Source: Flavobacteriales bacterium (lineage in GTDB: Bacteria; Bacteroidota; Bacteroidia; Flavobacteriales_G; Salibacteraceae). From it: a DNA stretch of 32,738 nucleotides. A program made the position numbers and the translations under genes. The DNA is taken from the NCBI GenBank assembly GCA_018609045.1, contig JABAYK010000019.1, forward strand, positions 1-32,738. The letters are read 5' to 3'. Of the stretch, positions 14,825 to 23,752 are shown piece after piece; within the stretch, counting starts at the first letter, position 1; every line of letters starts with the position of its first letter. The notes beneath the pieces are model-generated. The model had not been told where the DNA came from. It worked only from the letters and a program-made list of their open reading frames with translations, and did no database searches.

Positions 14825-15922
14825 TCACCCCAAAACATCAAGAAATTGTTTTAAAACAGCCTTTTCATCATATTTCAACTTAGCGGCTTGTCGGGCTAAA
14901 CCTACTTTTTGGGCAACCAACTCATTATTGTTGTTGAATTCTTCGAAAACCTGTAAAAAGCTTTTTTGGTTATTAGGTTCATATAAAAAGCCAAGCTTTC
15001 CGTTTTCTAAAATTTCGGGAGTGCCGCCAGAGCTAGTCCCCAAAACAGGAGTTCTGCTTGCCATAGCTTCAATCGTAACAGCGCCAAAGGTTTCAGCTTG
15101 AGTAGCCATAACCATAAGGTTTAAACTTTTATAAACCGGTGCCAAATTTTGGGTAAAAGGTCTAAAATGAACCCGTTCTTCAAGTCCCAATTTTACAGCC
15201 AACTGCTTAAGTTCTTCCAAATGATTTTCGTATTCGCCTCGGGTAGGTTCTCCTAAAACCAACAAATGCCAGTTTTTAATTTTGGCCAAAGCTTGGATTA
15301 CAAACTGCTGACCTTTTTTGGGGTCGATTCGCCCAATAACACCCATAATGTTTACATCTGATGGAAGCTGAAATTTCTCTCTAGCTTCGGTTTGACTTAA
15401 ACTAGGCTGATTAAACTTTTCTAAATCTAATGGCAATGGAATTACTTCTACTTTGGCAGGATTGATTTTGGTTTTTTCTAAAACTTGTTGCTTTAAACCT
15501 TCTAATGTTGCTATCCATTTGCTCAAGCTATTGAACTTTAAAGAGTGGTAAAACCCCTTTTTACTGATGCCCAATTGCATGGCTTGCCAAAAAAACAACT
15601 CCAAATCAGGATGAACAAATTTTTTGGCCCATACCAAAACATCTAAATCTTTATTATGCCTAAAAATAAGTTTGGTAATGCCTTGTTCTTTGAAAGATTT
15701 ACCGAACCGTTTAGCTGAGATAAAATCTAAATATTTTTTGTGTTTGGTGATTCCAACAAATGGAATTTCAGAATCTAAAAGTTCTTTGTACGGAGCATCT
15801 GCTGGAGCAAAAAAAACTACAGACTTACCTGCCTTAAAAAGCAAGTTTGCCAATTTTACCAAGTTTCGCTCTAACCCACCATTTGATTTTGAACCACAGA
15901 AAAGACCAGTTTTATTGTTCAT
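14825..15922 (-). CDS. GT4-type glycosyltransferase
   Basis: A 365-residue GT-B enzyme. The N-terminal domain has a glycine-rich acceptor loop (SKSNGGLERNLVKLANLL, residues 11-28). The C-terminal nucleotide-sugar domain shows GVIGRIDPKKGQQFVIQAL (194-212) and the EX7E motif in ETFGAVTIE (Glu277, Glu285), followed by SSGGTPEI. This indicates a retaining GT4 enzyme, probably working on lipopolysaccharide or another surface glycan; donor and acceptor are unknown. Its ATG at 15922 overlaps the end of the upstream lipoprotein gene by 11 bases, so the two are co-transcribed. Confidence 0.88.
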   Translation of the reverse strand: MNNKTGLFCGSKSNGGLERNLVKLANLLFKAGKSVVFFAPADAPYKELLDSEIPFVGITKHKKYLDFISAKRFGKSFKEQGITKLIFRHNKDLDVLVWAKKFVHPDLELFFWQAMQLGISKKGFYHSLKFNSLSKWIATLEGLKQQVLEKTKINPAKVEVIPLPLDLEKFNQPSLSQTEAREKFQLPSDVNIMGVIGRIDPKKGQQFVIQALAKIKNWHLLVLGEPTRGEYENHLEELKQLAVKLGLEERVHFRPFTQNLAPVYKSLNLMVMATQAETFGAVTIEAMASRTPVLGTSSGGTPEILENGKLGFLYEPNNQKSFLQVFEEFNNNNELVAQKVGLARQAAKLKYDEKAVLKQFLDVLG

Positions 15923-17534
15923 CTTCCAATAATTCTTTGGTAAAGTACCATTTTATTTCAGCATCAAAATTTTCCTTTATTTCTGCGCTTCCTTCATAAA
16001 TAAATGATTTTTCTGGCTGCTTTTTGGTGCCGTATTTACCGGTGGTGTATTGTCCATTTTGATCATCATCAAAAATTACTTTTAACAAATAACTGCCTAC
16101 TGGTAAATTGTTAAACTTAAACTCAGAAGAGGAAAATCCAATTTGGGTTGCGAAATTTTTTAGCCCAGCTTTATCTTGTAACAAAAGCATTAAATGTTGG
16201 GTTGAGTCAACATCAGGAAAAACGACTTCCATACTGCCAAATTTAGACTCTCCCCTAACGCTAAATTTATTAAAAAGAGAATCTGTATTTTGCTTTTCGC
16301 CTAAACCTACAACACTTGAATCTTCAATAACAATTGTGTATTTCAATTCTGGATTCCAGGCATATTGAATTTCAATAAACTTAGATTTTGGAGTAAAATT
16401 TATAGTAGTAGGAACCTGCAAAGAATCTTCTATTAAAAATATTTTATTTGTATTGATAGTATAAATTGGCAGGTTTGCTGAAATTTTTAAGGGTTGAAAA
16501 TATGGCAACCCTGCATTAATATTTGAAGGGTTCAATTTAAACTTCAAGGGTTTTTTCTTGCTTTCTTCTTTTGGGAAAATTAAATCTGCGGTATCTAGTA
16601 AGTTATTGCCTTCGTAAACTTGAAGCTCGAGGGTATCTAAAATAAATGGATCTGGAATCCAAAACTGAATAGAATCGTTCGAAACTGAATCGTTGTTGAA
16701 ATACCATGGCTTTTTAAAAGTTTTGTTTATTGGAATAAGCTGAATATTCTGGGTCGGCAAGCTAAACTCAGCCTGCAATAAAAATGGGCTTATCAATTGT
16801 AAACCCTTAAATGCTTGGGTTTTATTTTCTTCTTCAAACATTCGTAGAGTAAAGGTGGTGTCTTTTTGAAGAAAAAAGGTTTCTTTAATAAAAGCAATTC
16901 TTTCGTTTGGTAAATCGAATAAAAAATTACTGTTTTTATCTTCTAACGCAAAAATTTGGTATTTGCCGTTGGCCAAATAATTGAGCTCAAAATTGCCCAA
17001 TTTGTCTGTTCTGGTAAAATAATCAGGTCTGCTTTTACACGGTATTGAGTCATCTTCAGATTTATAAAGCATCACCAAAATATCTTTCTCAGGCTTAAGA
17101 GTTTGCGCGTCTATTAAGGAGCCTGATACAGATAAACTATCTAAATAATCGCCGGTAGAAAAAACAATTAAGTTGCTATCTAAAGGATTATTTTCATTCA
17201 AATCTACCAATGATTTTCCAAAGTTAAACTGGTAAGTTACATTCTCTTTTAAGGTATCATCAAAAGCTAAATAGAATCTTTTGCCTTTAAAATAATAATC
17301 CGGATTGTTTTTTAATGGCGGTGAAATAAGTAATTCGCTATTAAGATTTTTTTGGATTACATATTCGTTAAATTCTAACTCTATAGAATTTGTTTTTACG
17401 TTGGTTGAAAAATTTTGAGGATTAGAATTTACAATTTTTGGAGGCTCTGTATCTCTTGGTCCACCGCTTGGGGCAACTACTTGGGCGCAACTCCACATCA
17501 ACAATAAAAAAAAGAAAAAACCTATTTGCTTCAA
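15912..17534 (-). CDS. Ig-like domain lipoprotein (Bacteroidota conserved)
   Basis: A 540-residue lipoprotein with signal MKQIGFFFFLLLMWSC (lipid Cys16). A Pro/Gly-rich mature start follows (SGGPRDTEPPKIV), leading into an SbsA-type Big_5 Ig-like domain (residues ~30-130: NSIELEFNEYVIQKN, LKENVTYQFNFG). A carboxypeptidase-regulatory-like beta sandwich follows (~135-210: VSGSLIDAQTLKPEKDILVMLYK). The rest is beta-rich without a known name. It is a widely conserved Bacteroidota envelope protein of unknown function. It starts one base after the msrC stop and overlaps the glycosyltransferase gene, so it is the middle gene of msrC-lipoprotein-GT. Confidence 0.82.
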   Translation of the reverse strand: MKQIGFFFFLLLMWSCAQVVAPSGGPRDTEPPKIVNSNPQNFSTNVKTNSIELEFNEYVIQKNLNSELLISPPLKNNPDYYFKGKRFYLAFDDTLKENVTYQFNFGKSLVDLNENNPLDSNLIVFSTGDYLDSLSVSGSLIDAQTLKPEKDILVMLYKSEDDSIPCKSRPDYFTRTDKLGNFELNYLANGKYQIFALEDKNSNFLFDLPNERIAFIKETFFLQKDTTFTLRMFEEENKTQAFKGLQLISPFLLQAEFSLPTQNIQLIPINKTFKKPWYFNNDSVSNDSIQFWIPDPFILDTLELQVYEGNNLLDTADLIFPKEESKKKPLKFKLNPSNINAGLPYFQPLKISANLPIYTINTNKIFLIEDSLQVPTTINFTPKSKFIEIQYAWNPELKYTIVIEDSSVVGLGEKQNTDSLFNKFSVRGESKFGSMEVVFPDVDSTQHLMLLLQDKAGLKNFATQIGFSSSEFKFNNLPVGSYLLKVIFDDDQNGQYTTGKYGTKKQPEKSFIYEGSAEIKENFDAEIKWYFTKELLEDEQ

Positions 17535-17535
17535 C

Positions 17536-18024
17536 CTAAAAATGTTTTTTTACAATGATAGAAACAATTTGTTCTAGTCCATTTTGGTCTTCATTGTTGA
17601 AGTTATTAAAGTGTTCACTATCAACATCTAGCACAAAAACAACTTGATTGTTTTGGTTTATAGCCGGAACAACAATTTCTGATTTAGACAAGGCGCTGCA
17701 AGCAATATGACCTGGAAACTTTTCTACATCAGGCACTATTAAAGTTTGCTTTTTTTGCCAGCTGCTTCCACAAACACCTTTGCCCAATTCTATTCTTGTA
17801 CAAGCTAGTGGGCCTTGAAACGGTCCCAAAACCAATTGATTTTCATCTACCAAATAAAACCCAACCCAAAAGAAATAAAAAGCCTCTTTTAAAATTGCTG
17901 AAATGTTTGCTAGGTTGGCTATAAGGTAATTTTCAGGCTCAATTACCGCTTCAATTTGCGGTATTAAACTTTTGTAAACCTCAATTTTGGAAGTGTTTTT
18001 TGGAAGTGTTATGCTTTCTGCCAT
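17536..18024 (-). CDS. msrC: Free methionine-R-sulfoxide reductase (GAF domain)
   Basis: A 162-residue single GAF-domain enzyme that reduces free methionine-R-sulfoxide using thioredoxin. The three family cysteines are present, in PLACTRIELGKGVCG (Cys75, Cys85) and HIACSALSKSEIVVP (Cys109). Their spacing (10 and 24) is identical to E. coli MsrC (84, 94, 118 from memory). The substrate-pocket stretch FFWVGFYLV and the LDVDSEHFNNF segment also fit. A TATATTTG -7 element lies 8-15 bases upstream of the ATG, so the mRNA is nearly leaderless. It leads an operon with the lipoprotein and glycosyltransferase genes. Confidence 0.9.
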   Translation of the reverse strand: MAESITLPKNTSKIEVYKSLIPQIEAVIEPENYLIANLANISAILKEAFYFFWVGFYLVDENQLVLGPFQGPLACTRIELGKGVCGSSWQKKQTLIVPDVEKFPGHIACSALSKSEIVVPAINQNNQVVFVLDVDSEHFNNFNNEDQNGLEQIVSIIVKKHF

Positions 18025-18031
18025 AGCCTAG

Positions 18032-18039
18032 CAAATATA
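18032..18039 (-). promoter_or_regulatory. -7 element of the msrC promoter
   Basis: The minus strand reads TATATTTG, a perfect TAnnTTTG match, eight bases upstream of the msrC ATG. No clear -33 TTG was found at the usual spacing. Confidence 0.6.
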
Positions 18040-18095
18040 GATGAATGTTAAACTCTACTAATAATACCAAATTATTAAAGAATGGGGTATAAAAT

Positions 18096-18120
18096 AAAAA
18101 ATCCCGCCTTTCGAGCGGGA
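18096..18120 (-). terminator. Terminator after nrdA
   Basis: A 6-bp GC-rich stem, TCCCGC (18102-18107) with GCGGGA (18115-18120), is followed on the minus strand by TTTTTTATTTT. It lies about 86 bases beyond the nrdA stop. The plus strand also has six T after the stem, so it may work both ways. Confidence 0.85.
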
Positions 18121-18205
18121 ATCTTTTTTGTTCAATTTGAGTTTGCGTTAATTTTCTATGTCTATTAAATCAATAAAACTTGATTAAAGCTAAGCTTGGC
18201 TCTCT

Positions 18206-20581
18206 TTAGCCGCTGCACATTTCACATTCATCACCATTTTCTGCAGCGATTCTTGCTTTGGCTAATTCGGCTTTGTAGGCTTCTATTTCTGCATCTTCAG
18301 GTTTTGGTTCTGCTTTTTTGGCTTTATCAACCGTAAACTGAATAGCACTAGTAGCTGCCTTAGACCTCAAGTAGTACATTCCTGTTTTTAAACCAGATTT
18401 CCAACCATAAAAGTGCATTGAGGTTAATTTACCAAACGTTGGGTTTTCCATAAACAGATTCAACGATTGAGATTGATCTATGTAAGCACCTCTATCTGCC
18501 GCCAAATTAATAATAACTTTTTGGCTAAGCTCCCAAGCGGTTTTGTATAAATCTTTTAGGTTTTGCGGTATTTCATCTATTTGTTGAACTGATCCATTTC
18601 CTAAAATCAATTTGTTTTTCAAATCATCGTTCCAAATACCCAATTTCACTAAATCTCTTAACAAGTGCTTATTTACGATGATAAACTCGCCTGATAAAGT
18701 TCTTCTTGTGTAAATATTTGAAGTGTATGGTTCAAATGCTTCGTTGTTACCAAGGATTTGGGCTGTAGATGCAGTTGGCATTGGAGCCAATAATAATGAG
18801 TTTCTTACTCCGTATTTTTTAATCTCAGCTTTCAATACACCCCACTCCCATCTATCTGAAGGTTTCACGCCCCACATATCATGCTGTAAAATTCCTTGTG
18901 ATACAGGAGAGCCTTCGTAAGATTCGTAAGGTCCATCTTCTTTGGCTAAGTCTTTCGAAGCAGTTAAAGCGGCGTAATACAAAGTTTCGAAAATATCTTT
19001 GTTTAACTGACGCGCCTTTTCGCTGTCAAAAGGATATCTCATCAAAATAAAAGCATCTGCCAAACCTTGAACTCCAAGTCCAATTGGACGATGACGCATA
19101 TTTGAGTTTCTAGCTTCAATTACAGGGTAGTAATTGTTATCAATTATTTTATTGAGGTTTAATGTTGCTCTGTAAGTAATTCTAAAAAGTTTTTCAAAAT
19201 CAAATTTTCCATCAACTACAAACTTTGGTAATGCCACAGAAGCTAAGTTACAAACCGCAACCTCATCTTTAGAAGTATATTCTAATATTTCAGTACACAA
19301 GTTTGATGATTTGATTGTACCTAAATTCTTTTGGTTAGATTTAATGTTGGCAGCATCTTTATACAACATGTATGGTGTGCCTGTTTCAATTTGAGATTCT
19401 AATATCTTGAACCAAATTTTTTGTGCTTTTAAAGTCTTGCGGCCTTTGCCTTCTTTTTCGTACTTTTCATACAAAGCTTTAAACTCATCGCCATAAGCAT
19501 CAGATAAACCTGGGCATTCGTTTGGACACATTAAAGTCCAATCGCCATCAGCTTCAACTCTTTCCATAAATAAATCTGGAATCCACATGGCGTAGAATAA
19601 ATCTCTTGCCCTTTGCTCTTCTTTTCCGTGATTTTTCTTTAAATCTAAAAAGTCAACAATATCAGCATGCCAAGGCTCAATATAAACTGCGAACGAACCT
19701 TTTCTTTTTCCTCCTCCTTGATCTACGTATCTAGCTGTATCGTTAAATACTTTTAGCATTGGCACAATTCCGTTTGAAGTACCATTGGTTCCTCTAATGT
19801 AAGACCCTGTTGCTCTAACATCGTGAATAGAAAGACCAATTCCTCCTGCCGATTGAGAGATTTGAGCACATTGTTTTAAGGTATCATAAATACCCGAAAT
19901 ACTATCTTCTTGTGTGGTTAACAAAAAGCAAGAACTCATTTGTGGTTTTGGTGTGCCTGCGTTAAATAATGTTGGAGTTGCATGCGTAAACCATCTTTCG
20001 CTCATTAAATCATAAGTTTCGATGGCGGCATCTAAATCGTTTTTATGAATTCCCAAAGAAACACGCATTAACATGTGCTGTGGTCTTTCGGCCACTTCTC
20101 CATTAATTTTTAGTAGGTAAGATCTTTCTAAAGTTTTAAAACCAAAAAAGTCGTAGCCAAAATCTCTATCGTAAATTATTGTTGAATCTAATTGCTCAGC
20201 ATTTTTTAAGATGATATCGTAAACATCATCGGCAATCATTGGGGCTGGCTTATTTGTTTTTGGGTCAATGTACTCATACAAATCTCTCATGGTCTCTGAG
20301 AAAGATTTTTTGGTGCTTTTATGCAGGTTAGAAACTGCAATTCTTGAAGCCAAAAGAGCATAATCCGGATGTTGTGTGGTAAAAGAAGCTGCAACTTCTG
20401 CGGCTAAATTATCCAATGCGGCGGTGGTAACTCCTTCATAAATCCCTTCAATTACCTTCATTGATATTTTTACAGGATCTACTATGGCTGGATTAAAGCC
20501 GTAGCAAAGCTTTTTGATACGGGCAGTAATTTTATCAAATTTTACTGCTTCTCTTCTTCCGTCTCTTTTTATTACGTACAT
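18206..20581 (-). CDS. nrdA: Ribonucleoside-diphosphate reductase, alpha subunit (class Ia)
   Basis: A 791-residue catalytic subunit that reduces ribonucleoside diphosphates to deoxy forms. The N-terminal ~90 residues are an ATP-cone ([18 protein letters not shown]) for allosteric activity control. Next come [19 protein letters not shown] (first redox Cys) and [19 protein letters not shown], then [10 protein letters not shown], which holds the thiyl-radical Cys and Glu. The barrel end has [20 protein letters not shown]. The C-terminal swinging arm ends in ECEMCSG, the Cys pair reduced by thioredoxin or glutaredoxin. It follows nrdB by 27 bases and is co-transcribed with it. The order nrdB-nrdA is the reverse of E. 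coli. Confidence 0.97.
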   Translation of the reverse strand: MYVIKRDGRREAVKFDKITARIKKLCYGFNPAIVDPVKISMKVIEGIYEGVTTAALDNLAAEVAASFTTQHPDYALLASRIAVSNLHKSTKKSFSETMRDLYEYIDPKTNKPAPMIADDVYDIILKNAEQLDSTIIYDRDFGYDFFGFKTLERSYLLKINGEVAERPQHMLMRVSLGIHKNDLDAAIETYDLMSERWFTHATPTLFNAGTPKPQMSSCFLLTTQEDSISGIYDTLKQCAQISQSAGGIGLSIHDVRATGSYIRGTNGTSNGIVPMLKVFNDTARYVDQGGGKRKGSFAVYIEPWHADIVDFLDLKKNHGKEEQRARDLFYAMWIPDLFMERVEADGDWTLMCPNECPGLSDAYGDEFKALYEKYEKEGKGRKTLKAQKIWFKILESQIETGTPYMLYKDAANIKSNQKNLGTIKSSNLCTEILEYTSKDEVAVCNLASVALPKFVVDGKFDFEKLFRITYRATLNLNKIIDNNYYPVIEARNSNMRHRPIGLGVQGLADAFILMRYPFDSEKARQLNKDIFETLYYAALTASKDLAKEDGPYESYEGSPVSQGILQHDMWGVKPSDRWEWGVLKAEIKKYGVRNSLLLAPMPTASTAQILGNNEAFEPYTSNIYTRRTLSGEFIIVNKHLLRDLVKLGIWNDDLKNKLILGNGSVQQIDEIPQNLKDLYKTAWELSQKVIINLAADRGAYIDQSQSLNLFMENPTFGKLTSMHFYGWKSGLKTGMYYLRSKAATSAIQFTVDKAKKAEPKPEDAEIEAYKAELAKARIAAENGDECEMCSG

Positions 20582-20608
20582 GGTGCTTATTTTCTTTGGG
20601 GGAGTTTA

Positions 20609-21676
20609 TTAAAAGTCTTCGTCTACTGAGAATTTAGCTTCTTCGCTACTAGCATTCATTACACCAGCCTTTTGGTAGTCTCCAACTCTTTTTTCAAAAA
20701 AGTTGGTTTTTCCTTGCAACGAAATCATTTCCATAAAATCAAATGGATTTTCGACGTTGTAAACTTTTTCATTACCTAACTCTAATAATAATCTGTCTGC
20801 AACAAACTCAATGTATTGACTCATTAATTCTGAATTCATCCCAATTAACTTAACTGGAAGTGCTTCTAGAATAAATTCTTTTTCAATTTCTACAGCATTG
20901 GTAATGATTTCTTCAACTCTTTCTTTCGAAAGTTTATTATTTAAATGATTGTTGTAAAGCAAACAAGCAAAATCACAGTGTAGGCCTTCATCTCTAGAAA
21001 TCAATTCGTTTGAAAACGATAAACCAGGCATTAAGCCACGTTTTTTCAACCAAAAAATTGAACAGAAACTACCTGAAAAGAAAATACCTTCAACAGCAGC
21101 AAATGCTACCAATCTCTCGGCAAAGTTTCCATTGTCTATCCAATTTAAAGCCCAATCGGCTTTTTTCTTTACACAGTCTAAAGTTTCAATTGCGTTAAAA
21201 AGATTATTCTTTTCTTCTTTGTCTTTTATGTAAGTATCAATAAGAAGAGAGTAGGTTTCTGAGTGAATATTTTCAATAGCAATTTGAAATCCATAAAAGA
21301 ATTTAGCTTCGGTATATTGTACCTCAGCAACAAAATTCTCAGCCAAGTTCTCATTTACTATTCCATCTGAAGCAGCAAAAAATGCCAAAATATTTTTGAT
21401 GAAATATTTCTCGTTATCATTAAGTTTATTTTCCCAATCTACTAAATCTGCATGAAGATCAATTTCTTCTGCAGTCCAAAAACTGGCTTCTGCTTTTTTA
21501 TACATTTTCCAAATATCATCGTGCTGAATTGGAAAAAGCACAAACCTGTTAGGATTTTCTTGTAGGATGGGCTCGTTTAAAATCTCTTCGGTTGAAAGTT
21601 TGGTTCCTGATATGGTTCCTTCTGGCAAAACTGCCTCTATATCGGCCTCAGATTTTACTACTTCTTTGCTATCCAT
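20609..21676 (-). CDS. nrdB: Ribonucleoside-diphosphate reductase, beta subunit (class Ia)
   Basis: A 355-residue di-iron radical subunit, close to the eukaryotic R2 type. Metal and radical residues are visible: Asp73 in [11 protein letters not shown]; Glu135, His138 and radical Tyr142 in IENIHSETY; a Glu in [11 protein letters not shown]; and the pair in [11 protein letters not shown]. The C-terminus SVDEDF matches the tail by which R2 docks on the alpha subunit. The intact Tyr indicates a tyrosyl-radical enzyme needing oxygen, as in an aerobe. It is first in the nrdB-nrdA operon, behind a leader of about 150 bases with a long hairpin. Confidence 0.96.
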   Translation of the reverse strand: MDSKEVVKSEADIEAVLPEGTISGTKLSTEEILNEPILQENPNRFVLFPIQHDDIWKMYKKAEASFWTAEEIDLHADLVDWENKLNDNEKYFIKNILAFFAASDGIVNENLAENFVAEVQYTEAKFFYGFQIAIENIHSETYSLLIDTYIKDKEEKNNLFNAIETLDCVKKKADWALNWIDNGNFAERLVAFAAVEGIFFSGSFCSIFWLKKRGLMPGLSFSNELISRDEGLHCDFACLLYNNHLNNKLSKERVEEIITNAVEIEKEFILEALPVKLIGMNSELMSQYIEFVADRLLLELGNEKVYNVENPFDFMEMISLQGKTNFFEKRVGDYQKAGVMNASSEEAKFSVDEDF

Positions 21677-21843
21677 TCTGTTAATTTTTTCCTGTTAATG
21701 CTTTGATTTATAGAGAGTAAGAACGTTTAACTGATTTTCGATACTTGCCTCAACAAGCTGAAAATCAGAATTTTAAATGCTATAAAATTTTCTGTCTGAA
21801 AGAAAGAGGTGAATATCCTCGCCTTTTAACTGGTACAAATTTT
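21677..21843 (-). promoter_or_regulatory. nrdB promoter region and structured leader
   Basis: A possible -7 element (AAAATTTG, minus strand, 21836-21843) would give a leader of about 150 bases. Within it a hairpin at 21731-21768 has a perfect 9-bp outer stem (CTGATTTTC / GAAAATCAG) and an inner 4-bp stem (CTTG / CAAG) with loop TTGAGG. A smaller stem (GAGG / CCTC) lies near 21806-21820. No T run follows, so it does not look like a terminator. I do not recognise it as a known riboswitch. Confidence 0.45.
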
Positions 21844-21911
21844 GGCAAAAACAAGACAGCATCCTATTAAAAAAAATTCACATTCGGTTGAAGTTTTCAA
21901 CATTACCAATT

Positions 21912-21945
21912 AACAATAAATTGTTATTAAAAAGTTAACAACTTT
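21912..21945. promoter_or_regulatory. Two adjacent palindromes upstream of nrdB
   Basis: AACAAT-AA-ATTGTT (21912-21925) and AAAGTT-AAC-AACTTT (21931-21945) are both perfect dyads, 19.5 bp centre to centre, about two helical turns. They lie in the 384-base gap between nrdB and the DUF6089 gene, about 70-110 bp upstream of the candidate nrdB -7 element. They may be regulator sites or simple AT-rich symmetry. Nothing else recognisable lies between 21946 and 22060. Confidence 0.4.
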
Positions 21946-22060
21946 AAATGAATTGAAAACAGTGAAGTGTACACCGAAAATGAAAATTTAATGCTGTTGA
22001 AAACCAAAAATGACACAAGTAATTATGGTTAAGCTAATGTTAACAAAATGGTTATTTCAC

Positions 22061-23059
22061 TTAAAAATGAGGATGAAGATTTTTGTGGAAGAGTTTCTTT
22101 TTGCGGTGATTTTTGGTTTTTCGCTTGTATTTGTGAACTGCATTTTTATGGAAAGATTTACTGCTTGGCCTTACCAAATTATATCTTGATTTTGATTTTG
22201 AGCCAACACCTCTGCCTCCTGAGGCCCTAAACGAATAGCTATAAGTAAAATAGCTCATCAGATAGCTATCTTTGGTTAGCGGGTTACCTCTTGGACTTAA
22301 AGAAGCTTCACTAGAACCACTTGAAAAAACATCTGTTCCAATAAATTTTTCATCATTTGGGTTTACCTCGAAACTCCTATCAGAAAGCGCTAAGGCCAAT
22401 GGGTCGGTAAACTGGTCTCTCGGTAAATAATTTCCACTAACATCATCCAAATAATCCGTTAAAGTCGCTCTCCAGCCTAACTCCCATCCAAAATTGTGAT
22501 GCCTTCCAATAGCAAATGAAACTCCTCCACCAATTGGAAAAGAAAACGATATTTTATCATAAGCTGTGCCTTCAGTTTGAAGTTCAGGTAAACTATGCCA
22601 TTCACCTTGGTAATATGCTTTTGGATTATGGTAAAAAACTCCTGCACCAAAAAACAAGAATGGTGCAAATCTTAGTCTAAAACGACCGCCTCTTTTTCTA
22701 ACCTCCAAAGCAAAAAGGTCAACTTCGCCGCGAGTGTAAAGTTCGAAAACGTGGTTTCTAAAACTTAAGTTTCTTGTAAACCTTGATGGCGCAAGAGAAA
22801 GGCTATCAGCTCCTTCAAGCCAACCATGAGCTAACCCAATACTTACTGCTAACCTATCTGTAAAATTATATTTTGCAAACCCGTTAATTCCCAATCGGGT
22901 TTTTTTGAACTGTAAATCAGATATAAAACCCTTAGGTTCATAAACCCCACCTATTTCGCCTAAGTAATTAAATGGACCTACCCCTCCACCTATTTCCCAA
23001 GATTGTGAAAATGAAACTATTGAGATTGAAAAAAGGAATAAAAAACTTAAAGTTTTAAT
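22061..23059 (-). CDS. DUF6089-family outer-membrane protein, start codon uncertain
   Basis: About 332 residues with a signal peptide (TLSFLFLFSISIVSFSQ), then WEIGGGVGPFNYLGEIGG. It resembles the DUF6089 family: NLSFRNHVFEL, APFLFFGAGVFYHNPKAYYQ and GGGVSFAIG, an eight-strand-like outer-membrane barrel. No ATG, GTG or TTG lies in frame before the signal peptide. The coordinates assume ATT at 23059. The first standard start is TTG 22894, which would remove the signal peptide. An A9 run (23059-23067) precedes the signal; one more A would join TTG 23079 in frame. A near-consensus -7 (TATTTTGC, 23086-23093) supports a start close to here. The last ~45 residues form a Lys/His-rich tail (KYKRKTKNHRKKKLFHKNLH), unusual for a barrel. 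Confidence 0.7.
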   Translation of the reverse strand: MKTLSFLFLFSISIVSFSQSWEIGGGVGPFNYLGEIGGVYEPKGFISDLQFKKTRLGINGFAKYNFTDRLAVSIGLAHGWLEGADSLSLAPSRFTRNLSFRNHVFELYTRGEVDLFALEVRKRGGRFRLRFAPFLFFGAGVFYHNPKAYYQGEWHSLPELQTEGTAYDKISFSFPIGGGVSFAIGRHHNFGWELGWRATLTDYLDDVSGNYLPRDQFTDPLALALSDRSFEVNPNDEKFIGTDVFSSGSSEASLSPRGNPLTKDSYLMSYFTYSYSFRASGGRGVGSKSKSRYNLVRPSSKSFHKNAVHKYKRKTKNHRKKKLFHKNLHPHF

Positions 23060-23105
23060 TTTTTTTTGATTTTATACAAATCAATGCAAAATACGGGTAC
23101 TTGTA

Positions 23106-23681
23106 TTATGAGCGGAAAAACTCATTATCAACGACTTCAAGTTTATTATAAAATTCTTGCCCAAATTTTCTTACCAATGGCTCTTTTAAAAACTTGTAAA
23201 CCTTAACATTTAACTTTGCTCCACAAGTTAATGCAGGCTTACAAATAGGCCATTTATGATAGTTTACAGCTATAAAGTTTTGGTATTTATTTAGCCTTAT
23301 AGGATATAAGTGACATGAAATAGGCTTATTAAAAGAAATCTCACCCGCCTTGTATGCATTTTCAATTCCACATTTGGCTGTACCATCTTTATCAAAAACA
23401 GTGTAGGCACATTCTTTTCCTTCTATAAGCGGCGTAACCAATTCGCCATCATAAGAATCTATTACAGAAGCTCCATGATTTTTTATGGCTTCAATTCCTT
23501 GATGAGAAATAAAAGGCTTAATTTTTTCAAAATTTTCTTGAAGTAAATCCGCTTCGTCTTTTTCAAGTGGTGCGCCTGAGTCTCCTTCTACACAGCATGC
23601 CCCTTTACAGGCAGACAAATCGCAAACAAACTTTTGGCTAAAAACCTCTCTAGAAATTATTTTACCATCAATATCAATCAT
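23106..23681 (-). CDS. DUF3109-family cysteine-rich protein
   Basis: A 191-residue cytoplasmic protein of the DUF3109 family, related to YkgJ-type zinc- or iron-chelating proteins. Cysteines are conserved in CDLSACKGACCVEGD, then ECAYT, KCGIE, SCHLYPIR and CKPALTCG, consistent with a bound metal cluster. The function is not known. It is common in Bacteroidota and often near housekeeping genes. A TACCTTTG -7 element lies 5-12 bases upstream of the ATG at 23681, so the transcript is probably leaderless. It is divergent from glyQS. Confidence 0.88.
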   Translation of the reverse strand: MIDIDGKIISREVFSQKFVCDLSACKGACCVEGDSGAPLEKDEADLLQENFEKIKPFISHQGIEAIKNHGASVIDSYDGELVTPLIEGKECAYTVFDKDGTAKCGIENAYKAGEISFNKPISCHLYPIRLNKYQNFIAVNYHKWPICKPALTCGAKLNVKVYKFLKEPLVRKFGQEFYNKLEVVDNEFFRS

Positions 23682-23685
23682 GTTA

Positions 23686-23693
23686 CAAAGGTA
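23686..23693 (-). promoter_or_regulatory. -7 element of the DUF3109 gene
   Basis: The minus strand reads TACCTTTG, a perfect TAnnTTTG match, directly upstream of the ATG at 23681. Confidence 0.6.
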
Positions 23694-23752
23694 GATTTTA
23701 CGTGCCTAAAAAACTTTATTTGGTGTAAACTTGCAGTCGCAAAAATTTTGTT

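Noticed and set aside
21677..21843. Cobalamin or other known riboswitch upstream of nrdB
   Set aside because: I could not find the conserved boxes of a known class; the NrdAB enzymes are also not cobalamin-dependent.
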